Source of the DNA: Actibacterium sp. MT2.3-13A
Lineage (GTDB): Bacteria; Pseudomonadota; Alphaproteobacteria; Rhodobacterales; Rhodobacteraceae
Reading direction: 5' to 3'
Length of the DNA: 64,000 bases
Assembly (NCBI RefSeq): GCF_018139985.1
Contig: NZ_JAGSOU010000002.1
Location: forward strand, 1-64,000
Shown piece by piece: positions 1-7,193 of this stretch. The notes below the pieces were generated by a model that saw only the letters and a program-made list of their open reading frames with translations, had not been told where the DNA came from and did not search any database. Numbering within the stretch: position 1 is the stretch's first letter; every line of letters begins with the position of its first letter. The position numbers and the translations under genes were made by a program.

Positions 1-228
1 CCAATCGCGGCGAAGCGGCGCGAGCCCCTGCGTGATATCCGTCACCACATCCGGGTCGGTGTAGGGGCCCGAGCTGTCGTAGACCGGCAGGGGAGGCTCT
101 CCGGCCGTGGGGTGCACCGAAATCTCCCGCATCGGCACGCGGATATCCGGGTGCAGCGCGCCCGCGACATGGATCTTCCGAGAGCCGGGCAGCTCGCCGG
201 TGGTGATCTTTGGGTTGGGGACGTTCAT
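1..228 (-). CDS. thiC: Phosphomethylpyrimidine synthase ThiC, N-terminal part (cut by window edge)
   Basis: ThiC is the radical-SAM enzyme that converts aminoimidazole ribotide to HMP phosphate in thiamine synthesis. Only the first 76 codons are in the window, read from the ATG at 226-228. The fragment shows the family's N-terminal signatures: a GSRK segment, DIRVPMREI, and [11 protein letters not shown] leading into GLAPLR. The catalytic domain and the C-terminal iron-sulfur Cys motif lie outside. A TPP riboswitch sits about 140 bases upstream on the same strand, which independently supports the call and shows how the gene is controlled. Confidence 0.95.
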   Translation of the reverse strand, partial: MNVPNPKITTGELPGSRKIHVAGALHPDIRVPMREISVHPTAGEPPLPVYDSSGPYTDPDVVTDITQGLAPLRRDW

Positions 229-369
229 ATCGGCGCTCCTCAAGCGTTCCACTCAAAAAGACACAGATGAGATTGGGCCGGGAAACCGGGGGGATTACGG
301 GGTCTGACCCCTTCGCGCCCCCTGCAGAATGCCTCTTGCCGGTCGCCTTTGCGGCGGAGGCAGGAGGCT

Positions 370-473
370 CTTGGCTCCCTACGCCAGTATCAACTGGGTC
401 AGGTTCAAAGGGTCGCTTCACCGGTCAATCGACCTGTCAGCCTCTCAGTCCCCTCGGCGGGACTCCCCTGCGT
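370..473 (-). promoter_or_regulatory. TPP riboswitch (THI element) upstream of thiC
   Basis: Read on the minus strand, the stretch holds the hallmarks of the thiamine pyrophosphate aptamer: GGGGAGTCCC near the 5' end, CTGAGAGGCTGACAGG, then ACCCTTTGAACCTGA, then CAGTTGATACTGGCGTAGGGA. These are the conserved pyrimidine- and pyrophosphate-binding elements. It lies between a candidate promoter and thiC, so it should repress thiC when TPP is abundant. The roughly 140 bases between the aptamer and the thiC start include a short palindrome (GGGGTC-T-GACCCC, about 299-311) that could be part of the expression platform. Confidence 0.95.
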
Positions 474-481
474 GGTTACGT

Positions 482-510
482 TGGGTAATGCGTGGTCCGC
501 GCCGCGTCAA
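482..510 (-). promoter_or_regulatory. Candidate promoter of the thiC riboswitch transcript
   Basis: On the minus strand TTGACG (505-510) is followed after 17 bases by TACCCA (482-487), just upstream of the aptamer. The -35 is good and the spacing ideal; the -10 is poor. The call is inferred from position and spacing only. Confidence 0.4.
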
Positions 511-599
511 GGAAATCGATTCCTTCTTGCGGGGCGCTCGGTCACGGCATCGGGCTGAACCCGCTTCCGTGCCCCTGTCGGAAAGGGCTGCGCCGGGAT

Positions 600-624
600 C
601 GACGGCGGCGTGCGGCCGCCGTCG
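600..624 (-). terminator. GC-rich hairpin downstream of tctA
   Basis: A perfect 10-bp stem (CGACGGCGGC / GCCGCCGTCG) with a 5-base loop lies 45 bases past the tctA stop. No U-rich tract follows on the minus strand, so it could be a weak terminator or a 3'-end stabiliser. The rest of 511-668 shows nothing recognisable. Confidence 0.35.
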
Positions 625-668
625 GATTTGACCCCGGACGTGGTGCGATAACGGCCTGGAAGGCGGGG

Positions 669-2168
669 TCAGACATCCCCCGCCGGCGAGGCGCCTTTTC
701 GTCGCATCCGCAACACGATGGGCGACAGCCAGATCGCCACGGTGACGACCCCCAGAACGGCGGCGATGGGGCGCTCGAAGAAGGCGACGAGGTTGCCGTC
801 GGCCTTGATCATCGAGGTCATGAAGCTGTCCTCCAGCAGCCCGCCCAGAACCAGCCCCAGGATCGCGGGCGCAATGGGAAAGCCGTTCTCCTCCATCACA
901 TAGGCCACCAGCCCCAGCACCATCATCACACCGACACCGAACACGGTGTTGTTGATGGCGAAGGTGCCGACGATGCAGAACATCAGGATGATCGGCATCA
1001 GCACGTCGCGCGGCACGCGCAGCAGCTGTGTCGAGGATTTGATCGCGGCATAGCCCAGTGGCAGCAGCAGCAGGTTGGCCACGAAGAAGGTGACGAACAC
1101 GGCATAGATCAGCTCGGGCTGTTCCAGGAACACGGTGGGGCCCGGGTTCATGCCCTTGACGTATAGCACGCCGATCACGATCGCGGTGATCGAATCGCCC
1201 GGGATGCCGAAGACCAGCGCCGGCACCCAGGTGCCCCCCAGCCCCGCGTTGTTGCTGGAACCGGCATCGACGATGCCCTCGACATGGCCGGTGCCGAATT
1301 TCTCGGGGGTGCGCGAGAATTTCTTGGACACGGCATAGGAGATCCAGGCCGCGATGTCTGAGCCGGCGCCGGGCAGGGCGCCGACCAGCGTGCCGATCAC
1401 GCTGCCGCGCAGGAGGTTCAGCTTGTATTGCTTCAGCACACCGCCAACGCCCCTGAAGACATTGCCGAAATGGCCGTTCTCGACGCGCGCGAGGGGGCTC
1501 GTCGCGGTGACCGAGCGCAGCACCTCGGCCACGGCGAACATGCCGATCATGGCGGGGATGAAATTGACCCCGCCCATCAGCTCGACGCTGCCGAAGGTGA
1601 AGCGCGGGTGGCCCGCGGTGGGGTCGATGCCCACGGTGGCGATCAGCAGCCCGACCAGCAGCGAGATCAGACCCTTCACCGGCTCGTCGGTCGAGATGAA
1701 CGCGGCCGAGGTCAGGCCCAGGCAGGCCAGCCAGAAATACTCGAAGGAGCTGAATTTCAGCGCCACCTCGGCCAGGACCGGGGCGGTGAAGCTGAGAACC
1801 ACCGCGCCGAACAGCCCGCCGATCACCGCGCTGGAAAGGCCCACGCCCAGCACCAGCTCGGCCTTGCCCTTGCGGGTCATGGCATAGGCTTCCTCGGTAT
1901 AGGCGGCCGAGGCGGGCGTGCCGGGGATGCGCAGCAGTGCGCCCGGCAGGTCGCCCGCGAAAATCGCCATCGCGGTGGCGGTCACGATCGCGGCCAGCGC
2001 CGGCACCGGCGGCATGAAGAAGGTCACCGGCACCAGCAACGCGGTCGCCATGGTGGCCGACAGCCCCGGAATGGCGCCCATGAACAGCCCGAACGCGCCC
2101 GACAGCACGATCACCATCATCACATAAGGGTCGAAAACCAGGCCCATGGCCTGCAAGATCACGTCCAT
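669..2168 (-). CDS. tctA: Tripartite tricarboxylate transporter, large permease subunit TctA
   Basis: This 499-residue protein is the large integral-membrane subunit of a TTT transporter, which imports carboxylates using a periplasmic binding protein. The N-terminal half carries the family's glycine-rich signatures: GAIPGLSATMATALL near residues 31-45 and GDLPGALLRIPGTPASAA near 72-89. A second related half follows (GALPGAGSDIAAW, then GIPGDS). The length matches the family. It is the last gene of a tctC-tctB-tctA operon, 10 bases after tctB. The substrate cannot be told from the sequence. Confidence 0.93.
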   Translation of the reverse strand: MDVILQAMGLVFDPYVMMVIVLSGAFGLFMGAIPGLSATMATALLVPVTFFMPPVPALAAIVTATAMAIFAGDLPGALLRIPGTPASAAYTEEAYAMTRKGKAELVLGVGLSSAVIGGLFGAVVLSFTAPVLAEVALKFSSFEYFWLACLGLTSAAFISTDEPVKGLISLLVGLLIATVGIDPTAGHPRFTFGSVELMGGVNFIPAMIGMFAVAEVLRSVTATSPLARVENGHFGNVFRGVGGVLKQYKLNLLRGSVIGTLVGALPGAGSDIAAWISYAVSKKFSRTPEKFGTGHVEGIVDAGSSNNAGLGGTWVPALVFGIPGDSITAIVIGVLYVKGMNPGPTVFLEQPELIYAVFVTFFVANLLLLPLGYAAIKSSTQLLRVPRDVLMPIILMFCIVGTFAINNTVFGVGVMMVLGLVAYVMEENGFPIAPAILGLVLGGLLEDSFMTSMIKADGNLVAFFERPIAAVLGVVTVAIWLSPIVLRMRRKGASPAGDV

Positions 2169-2178
2169 CTTCGCCTCC

Positions 2179-2658
2179 TTACCAGGCGTAGTCTTCGAAC
2201 ACGCCCCAGGGCAGGGGCACGCGCAGGAACTGGCCGAAGAACAGGTGCATGGCCACGACCGTCACAACGGCGATCAGCAGCGATGATTTCCAATGCTCCC
2301 GTCCACGCAGCCAGATCGTCAGCCCGCCCAGCACCACGGCGCCGGTGAGGAAGAAGCCCAGCGTGTCGGACAGCAGGATATAGGCCACCAGACCCGCCAG
2401 AACGGCGAGGAAATTGCCCACATGGCGCGGAGAGCGGGTCCACTCGGCAAGTTCCAGAAGGGGCGTCGAGGACCACTCCTTCAGTCCTTTGACAACCAGC
2501 AGAACCCCGCCCACGCCCATCAGCACCGCGATCAGCCGCGGGAACATGTCGGGCCCGTAGGATTGCCCCGGCATCTCGGGGTAATCTCGGGTCAGGTAGA
2601 ACAGGAGCAGCGCGAACAGGATGAAGAACAGCCCGGAGACGGCGTCGTTGAACTTCAA
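2179..2658 (-). CDS. tctB: Tripartite tricarboxylate transporter, small membrane subunit TctB
   Basis: A 159-residue protein with about four hydrophobic segments, beginning MKFNDAVSGLFF and containing the YGPDMFPRLI motif near residues 34-43 that marks the TctB family. It is the poorly conserved small membrane partner of TctA. It sits between tctC and tctA. A strong hairpin separates it from tctC, which probably lowers tctB-tctA expression relative to the binding protein. Confidence 0.88.
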   Translation of the reverse strand: MKFNDAVSGLFFILFALLLFYLTRDYPEMPGQSYGPDMFPRLIAVLMGVGGVLLVVKGLKEWSSTPLLELAEWTRSPRHVGNFLAVLAGLVAYILLSDTLGFFLTGAVVLGGLTIWLRGREHWKSSLLIAVVTVVAMHLFFGQFLRVPLPWGVFEDYAW

Positions 2659-2690
2659 GGGTCGATCCTCAGGCTCGGAATGGAAAAGAT

Positions 2691-2717
2691 GGGCGGAAGG
2701 GAAAGTCCCTTCCGCCC
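2691..2717 (-). other. Perfect 12-bp intercistronic hairpin between tctC and tctB
   Basis: GGGCGGAAGGGA (2691-2702) and TCCCTTCCGCCC (2706-2717) form a perfect 12-bp stem with a 3-base loop, 21 bases past the tctC stop. No U-tract follows. Such hairpins after a binding-protein gene commonly protect the upstream message, so that the periplasmic receptor is made in excess over the permease. Confidence 0.6.
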
Positions 2718-2738
2718 AGCGTTGGTCCGGCGGCGGGC

Positions 2739-3719
2739 TTATTTCGCCAGCCCGGCCTCTTTCATGACGCGGCCCGAATCCTCGTCGGCCTTCTGCATGA
2801 ACTCATAGGCCTCGGCGGCGGGGCGCCACGTCATGCCGAAGCCACGGCCATCCATGAATTCCTTGTATTCCGGGCTGTTGTAGGCTTTCTCCAGGGCCGG
2901 AACGACCTTGGCCACGACATCCTCCGGGATGCCCTTGGGGCCCACGAACATGCGCCAGGCGCCGATCGTCCAGTCCGAGCCGGTGGCCTCTTTCAGGGTC
3001 GGGACGTCGGGGAACAGGCCAAGGCGCTCTTCGCCCATGTTGGCCAGCGGGCGTACCTTGCCGGCCTCGATCAGCGCGCGACCCTCGGCCAGCGAGGAGG
3101 TGACGAAATCGACGCCGCCGGCGACCATGTCCTTGATGGCCGGGGCCGAGCCCTGGCTGGGAACCCACGGGACATTGGCCGGATCGACGCCTTCCGACAG
3201 CATCCAGCCGGCATAGCCGAGATGCCAGATGCCGCCCTGGCCGGTGCCCGATGCCTTGAAGGTGCTGGCGGGCTCGGCCTTGATCGCGGCCAGCAGGTCG
3301 GCGGCGGTCTCATAGGGCGAATCCGCGCTCACCATCAGCCCGCCCGGGTCCAGGTTGACCTGTCCGAAGACGGTGTAGTCGGCATAGGTCAGGTCGGTCA
3401 GGCCGGCCCAGTGCATCATGGCGATTTCCACCGTCGCCACGCCCAGCGTGTAGCCGTCGGGCTTGGCCGCGGCGATCGCCGCATGGCCCACCACGCCGCT
3501 GCCGCCGGTGCGGTTGACGACGTTGACCGGCGTGCCGAGTTCCTTTTCCAGCAGGCTGGCCAGGATGCGGCCCACGGCGTCGGTGCCACCGCCCGCGCCC
3601 CAGGGCACGATGATCGTGATCGGGCGCTCGGGCCATTCGGCCTGGGCCTTGGGGGCGCCGAAGGCGGCGAAGGCCGCGACGGCCATGGTCGCGAATTTCA
3701 AAACGGAACGTCGTTTCAT
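2739..3719 (-). CDS. tctC: Periplasmic tricarboxylate-binding receptor TctC (Bug family)
   Basis: A 326-residue extracytoplasmic solute receptor. The N-terminus is a signal peptide ending near AQA (residues 25-27); its start, KRRSVLKF, resembles a twin-arginine motif, so Tat export is possible. The mature protein begins WPERPITIIVPWGAGGGTD, the first ligand-binding loop of Bug receptors. It also has NRTGGSGVVG near 69-78 and a LFPDVPTLKE segment. It is the first gene of the operon. The roughly 320 bases upstream hold a perfect TGGTATACCA palindrome. Confidence 0.93.
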   Translation of the reverse strand: MKRRSVLKFATMAVAAFAAFGAPKAQAEWPERPITIIVPWGAGGGTDAVGRILASLLEKELGTPVNVVNRTGGSGVVGHAAIAAAKPDGYTLGVATVEIAMMHWAGLTDLTYADYTVFGQVNLDPGGLMVSADSPYETAADLLAAIKAEPASTFKASGTGQGGIWHLGYAGWMLSEGVDPANVPWVPSQGSAPAIKDMVAGGVDFVTSSLAEGRALIEAGKVRPLANMGEERLGLFPDVPTLKEATGSDWTIGAWRMFVGPKGIPEDVVAKVVPALEKAYNSPEYKEFMDGRGFGMTWRPAAEAYEFMQKADEDSGRVMKEAGLAK

Positions 3720-3865
3720 GGGTGTCTCTCTCCCTTTGGTGTCGTCAGTTCCAGAGCCGCGCGGCTTCTTGCGTCCGCCTGGCTTCGGTGATTCCTGGTG
3801 TCGCGGGCCGGTCCGGCCCGCCGTTGCGCGCTGCGTCCGTTGAACATCCGCGCCGCACGAAAAAA

Positions 3866-3875
3866 TGGTATACCA
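3866..3875. promoter_or_regulatory. Palindromic operator candidate TGGTATACCA upstream of tctC
   Basis: A perfect 10-base palindrome flanked by A/T runs sits about 147 bases upstream of the tctC start, in an otherwise featureless 320-base gap (3720-4039). TGGT-N2-ACCA is the typical half-site arrangement of FCD/FadR-subfamily GntR regulators, which often control carboxylate uptake. No such regulator gene lies in the window, so the match rests on motif shape and location alone. Confidence 0.45.
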
Positions 3876-4039
3876 AAATTCTTCACGCTGTCACCCTGTT
3901 TTGACCTGCCGTCCGCGGCGACGTCCGGGGACGGGCGGCCAAAGTCGCGCACGCGGCCCTCCGCGCTCCGGCCGCAAGCGCCTGTGACCCCGAGCCGCGG
4001 TGGGGTCGGGGCAGGTCGCGTTCGAAATAGGCGGCGTCT

Positions 4040-4777
4040 TTAGCGGCGCGGCCCGTCGCTGCGGCGGCTTTCCGGAGCCAGGACTGGAGGCGGGGCCGTC
4101 CGCGCCACCTCGTCGGCGCTGGCGGTGTAGTGCAAGGCGTAGCGGCCGAGGGTGATCTCACCGGACGCGCCGCTGTCCCGCAGGGCCGTGGGGTCGAGAT
4201 GCGCGGCCGCCGCCCGCTCCAGTGCGGCGGCGTCATAGGCCGTGGCAATCACCAGCCACGGCATCGCCCTGTCGGGGCCGCGCAGGGATTGCTCGCGGGT
4301 CATCGGCGGCGGCGGGGCGGGCTGCAACAGATGCGCGCCGACCATCCCGCGCCGCGCGGCCAGGGCCGGCAGCACATCGCGGGCGATCCAGCCGGAGAGC
4401 TGCTCCGCTGCGCCCTGCGCAGGCACGAAGCGCAGCGCCAGGGCGGCGTTGCCGAGGCCGAATCCCGCGCTTGCCGCGATGCGGCAGAAGCCGCGCGTCA
4501 TGCCGCGGAAGCGCGGCATCATCTCGCTGGTCCAGGGCGTCGGATTGTTCAGCCGGTCGAGATAGTCCTGCGATGTCGCGACATCGACGCCGCCGACCTC
4601 GTAGGTGACCATGTATCTCGGCGTGGCCGCGGTCGCCACCCAGCGCGTGGCGCGCACAAAGCCTGGCACCGAAAGGCGCTCGTGGAAATGTTCGTAACTG
4701 TGCCAGTCGTCGTGATCGGCGGTATCGCCCTCGATGTCGTAGAACAGCACCATCGCGGCGTCGCTGCAAAGCGCCAT
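4040..4777 (-). CDS. Uncharacterised protein, possible dimeric alpha/beta-barrel fold
   Basis: A 245-residue cytosolic protein with no signal peptide. Its beginning (LFYDIEG, then HDDWHSYEHFHERLSVPGF) resembles the ferredoxin-like half-barrels of EthD/DUF4286-like proteins, where a W-H-E-H stretch follows strand one. A second similar half may begin near residue 110. The C-terminal 30 residues are Pro/Arg-rich and look disordered. An AGGGGG ribosome site supports the ATG at 4777. It lies 135 bases downstream of a permease gene on the same strand. The function is not recognised; the fold suggestion is an inference. Confidence 0.6.
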   Translation of the reverse strand: MALCSDAAMVLFYDIEGDTADHDDWHSYEHFHERLSVPGFVRATRWVATAATPRYMVTYEVGGVDVATSQDYLDRLNNPTPWTSEMMPRFRGMTRGFCRIAASAGFGLGNAALALRFVPAQGAAEQLSGWIARDVLPALAARRGMVGAHLLQPAPPPPMTREQSLRGPDRAMPWLVIATAYDAAALERAAAAHLDPTALRDSGASGEITLGRYALHYTASADEVARTAPPPVLAPESRRSDGPRR

Positions 4778-4912
4778 TGCCGGCCCCCTGTGATCGGTGA
4801 AAGTGGGGGCACGCTAACCTTCGGCACGAGCCGCCGCAACAGGTCGCGGGAAAGGCGGCGTCCGGCGTCGCGACCGGACCGGCGGTGGGCGTCCGCCTCG
4901 GGCGGCGCCGGC

Positions 4913-6358
4913 CTACAGGGTCGAATAGGCGAACACCCAGACCGACAGGATGAGCGCGGTGATCAGTGCGTAGGCGCGGTTCCATCGCAGGCCGACATGG
5001 CGCGCGCTGACCCGGGCGAAAGAGCCGATCAGAAGGGTGGTGGCGGTGAATGGCGAGGTGACGCCGCTCAGCGCCCAGCCCGAGGTGATGGCGACGATGA
5101 TGGCGGTCGGGGTGACCCCCAGCGCCTCGGCCGAGGGGATCAGCGGGGCGATCAGCGTGACCGCCAGAATGGGGTTCATGCCGATTTGTCCGGCCAGCGG
5201 AATGATCCACACGAAGGAGATCAGCACCAGCGACGTGGGCAGCGCCGACAGGTCCAGCCCCAGCCCGACAAGCAGCGGTTTGAGCAGGGGCGCGCCCACG
5301 GTGCCGATGTAGCCCGCCATCATCAGAAGGACGATCTCGCCACGGTATTTCGGCAGTTCGACGAAGGCATAATCGGACAGCCGCCGCCCGAAACGCCGCC
5401 CCGGCTCCGCCTGACGCGTCTGCAGCAATACCCAGCTCAACGCGATCATCGGCACGATCAACATGACGAGGCCGACGACGCGGATCCCCGTCGCGAAATG
5501 CAGCACCACGATGCTGCTGACGAGAATCGCCAGCAGCATGACCAGCGGCAGCAACAGCGCCCAGCTGCCCTCGGGCGGTGCCGATGCCGGGCGCGGGCGC
5601 GACAGCCGCGGCTTGAATATCGAATCGAGCGCCCATCCGGTTCCGGCCATCAGAACCGACGTGACGACCCCGGGGATCACGGCCTGGGCCCAGCTGGCGC
5701 CGGGAATCAGCGCGATGGAGATCGCGACCGCAAAGGACAGGGGCGACCAGGGCAGGGTCGAGGTGAACGCCCTCTGGATCGCCAGCAGCATGCGCCGCAT
5801 GCGGTGCCGCCGGATCTCCTCGTCCTGTTCCTCGTTGGCGCTGGCCGTGGCCAGGCTGCCAAGCAGGGCGATCGACCCGTAGTTCAGCAGCAGCGCGAAC
5901 ATCTGCCCGCCCAGGGTCAGGGCCAGATAGCGGCGGCCCGGGGGCTGCTGGGCGAGGAAACGCCCGCCACGCCGGATCGAAGGTGAGGTCTCCGCGGCGC
6001 TCCGCAACGAGGCGAGCGCCGAAAAGAACGCGGCGATGAACGCGGCCGTCCGCAGGCCTTTTTTCGCGGCGCCGGCCCAGTTCGGGTCGAAACGCGCCAG
6101 CGCGAGGGTCAAGGCCGCAGCCACCAGCACGAAGGCATATCGTCCCGGCCTGACCTGAACCGCAAGGATCGCCGTCACCAGAACGACGAGCCAGGGCAGC
6201 AGGGGCGCGGCAAATTCCCCGCCCCACTCGACCAGTACGACCAGTCCAGCGATGGCGACAAGCAGTCCGCCGGTCAGCGTGTTCAAGAAATCCGTGGCCT
6301 TCATGCCCGGCAAGTATTTGCGCGCAAAGCGAAGAATGTGCAAGCCGAACCGCGCCAT
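4913..6358 (-). CDS. Multi-pass membrane permease, ion-transporter-like
   Basis: A 481-residue protein with roughly 11-12 hydrophobic segments. The C-terminal third (LAGQIGMNPILAV, then TSGWALSGVTSPFTATTLL) resembles the second half of anion/carboxylate permeases of the ion-transporter superfamily, where an N-P or S-P turn breaks a helix near the substrate site. The N-terminus of about 18 residues is basic, and an alternative start exists at residue 19. There is no clear ribosome site for either start. Whether it works with the neighbouring 245-residue protein is unknown. Confidence 0.6.
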   Translation of the reverse strand: MARFGLHILRFARKYLPGMKATDFLNTLTGGLLVAIAGLVVLVEWGGEFAAPLLPWLVVLVTAILAVQVRPGRYAFVLVAAALTLALARFDPNWAGAAKKGLRTAAFIAAFFSALASLRSAAETSPSIRRGGRFLAQQPPGRRYLALTLGGQMFALLLNYGSIALLGSLATASANEEQDEEIRRHRMRRMLLAIQRAFTSTLPWSPLSFAVAISIALIPGASWAQAVIPGVVTSVLMAGTGWALDSIFKPRLSRPRPASAPPEGSWALLLPLVMLLAILVSSIVVLHFATGIRVVGLVMLIVPMIALSWVLLQTRQAEPGRRFGRRLSDYAFVELPKYRGEIVLLMMAGYIGTVGAPLLKPLLVGLGLDLSALPTSLVLISFVWIIPLAGQIGMNPILAVTLIAPLIPSAEALGVTPTAIIVAITSGWALSGVTSPFTATTLLIGSFARVSARHVGLRWNRAYALITALILSVWVFAYSTL

Positions 6359-6657
6359 CGCGCCCGGGCGGAGCCGAAAATTCGCCCTCGGCTGTGCCGC
6401 TCCCTCTTGCGGCGGACCCGCGGCGGGGCGCGTCCGAAAGGCCCGGCGGGGCTGTCACGCAGGGCGCGGGGCAAGGGCCCCGTGATGCCACGCGGGCGCA
6501 GTCCCCCCGATGCCGGATTTTTCACGTTCGGATGACGCGGGTTTGACGCGCGGTTCACGCCTCTTGGGCAGAATATGGGAACTCCGCATCAGTTCAGGGA
6601 AGGAAGGGAACGCGTCAGCGGGGGGCGGAAAATTCCCTCCCAAAGGAGATTGAAGAG

Positions 6658-6888
6658 ATGAAACAGATAGTTTGGGCCATCGTGCCGGCATCGCTTATTG
6701 GGTTCGCGATGACGGCCGGAGGCGTCGCCGCCGACCACAAGTATCCCGAAGTGACGCGCATGCAGACGGCGCCGATCGGCCGTCCCTGCACGCAACTGGA
6801 ACTGACGGCCGGCGTCGACCGGGCGCAGTGCGGCAGCCTCACCGTCGGTGGCGTGATTCAGCAGTTGCTGTCCGAGCAGGACGATTGA
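6658..6888 (+). CDS. Small secreted protein of unknown function
   Basis: A 76-residue protein preceded by a good AAGGAG ribosome site. It has a signal peptide (hydrophobic to about residue 24, cleavage after a GVAA-type site) and a mature part of about 50 residues with two cysteines (near 41 and 59) that could form a disulfide. A strong terminator follows 40 bases after the stop, so it is probably a single-gene transcript. No family was recognised. The roughly 300 bases upstream (6359-6657), shared with the divergent permease, show no clear promoter. Confidence 0.7.
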   Translation: MKQIVWAIVPASLIGFAMTAGGVAADHKYPEVTRMQTAPIGRPCTQLELTAGVDRAQCGSLTVGGVIQQLLSEQDD

Positions 6889-6927
6889 CCGCGGTCTGTC
6901 GCCCTGCGCGGCGATCTGGTGGCGAAC

Positions 6928-6957
6928 GGGGCCGGCTGCCGCCGGCCCCGTCCTTCT
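6928..6957 (+). terminator. Rho-independent terminator after the small secreted protein
   Basis: A perfect 9-bp stem, GGGGCCGGC / GCCGGCCCC, with a TGCC loop is followed by GTCCTTCTT. The rest of the gap up to 7193 holds no gene that can be supported. Confidence 0.75.
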
Positions 6958-7193
6958 TGGGTGCGCCGTATCCGCAGGCTGTGCGCCGCCGCGCCCGCGC
7001 GCGAGGCCAGGTCCCGCACCGGCCACGCTCCGCCGGAGCCGGACGGGGGCCGTGCCGCTTTCGCGGCATCCCGCTTTGCCCGTTGACCGTTGACAGGTCT
7101 TCTGGCCGGTGCGCGAGATGCGACAATGTGCTAGAATGACCTTAATTGTTGCGCCACGGGTGACGCCGCGAGCGGCTTTGTGGAGAGCATCCC

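Noticed and set aside
4130-6491. Very long open frames on both strands overlapping the permease and the 245-residue gene (618 and 752 codons)
   Set aside because: They are extremely Arg/Gly/Pro-rich, have no recognisable domain and mirror the codon pattern of the real genes; typical shadow frames in GC-rich DNA.
7086-7140. A promoter with TTGACA before the SARP-like gene
   Set aside because: TTGACA near 7090 has no -10 at an acceptable distance; the best candidates are 26 or 37 bases away.
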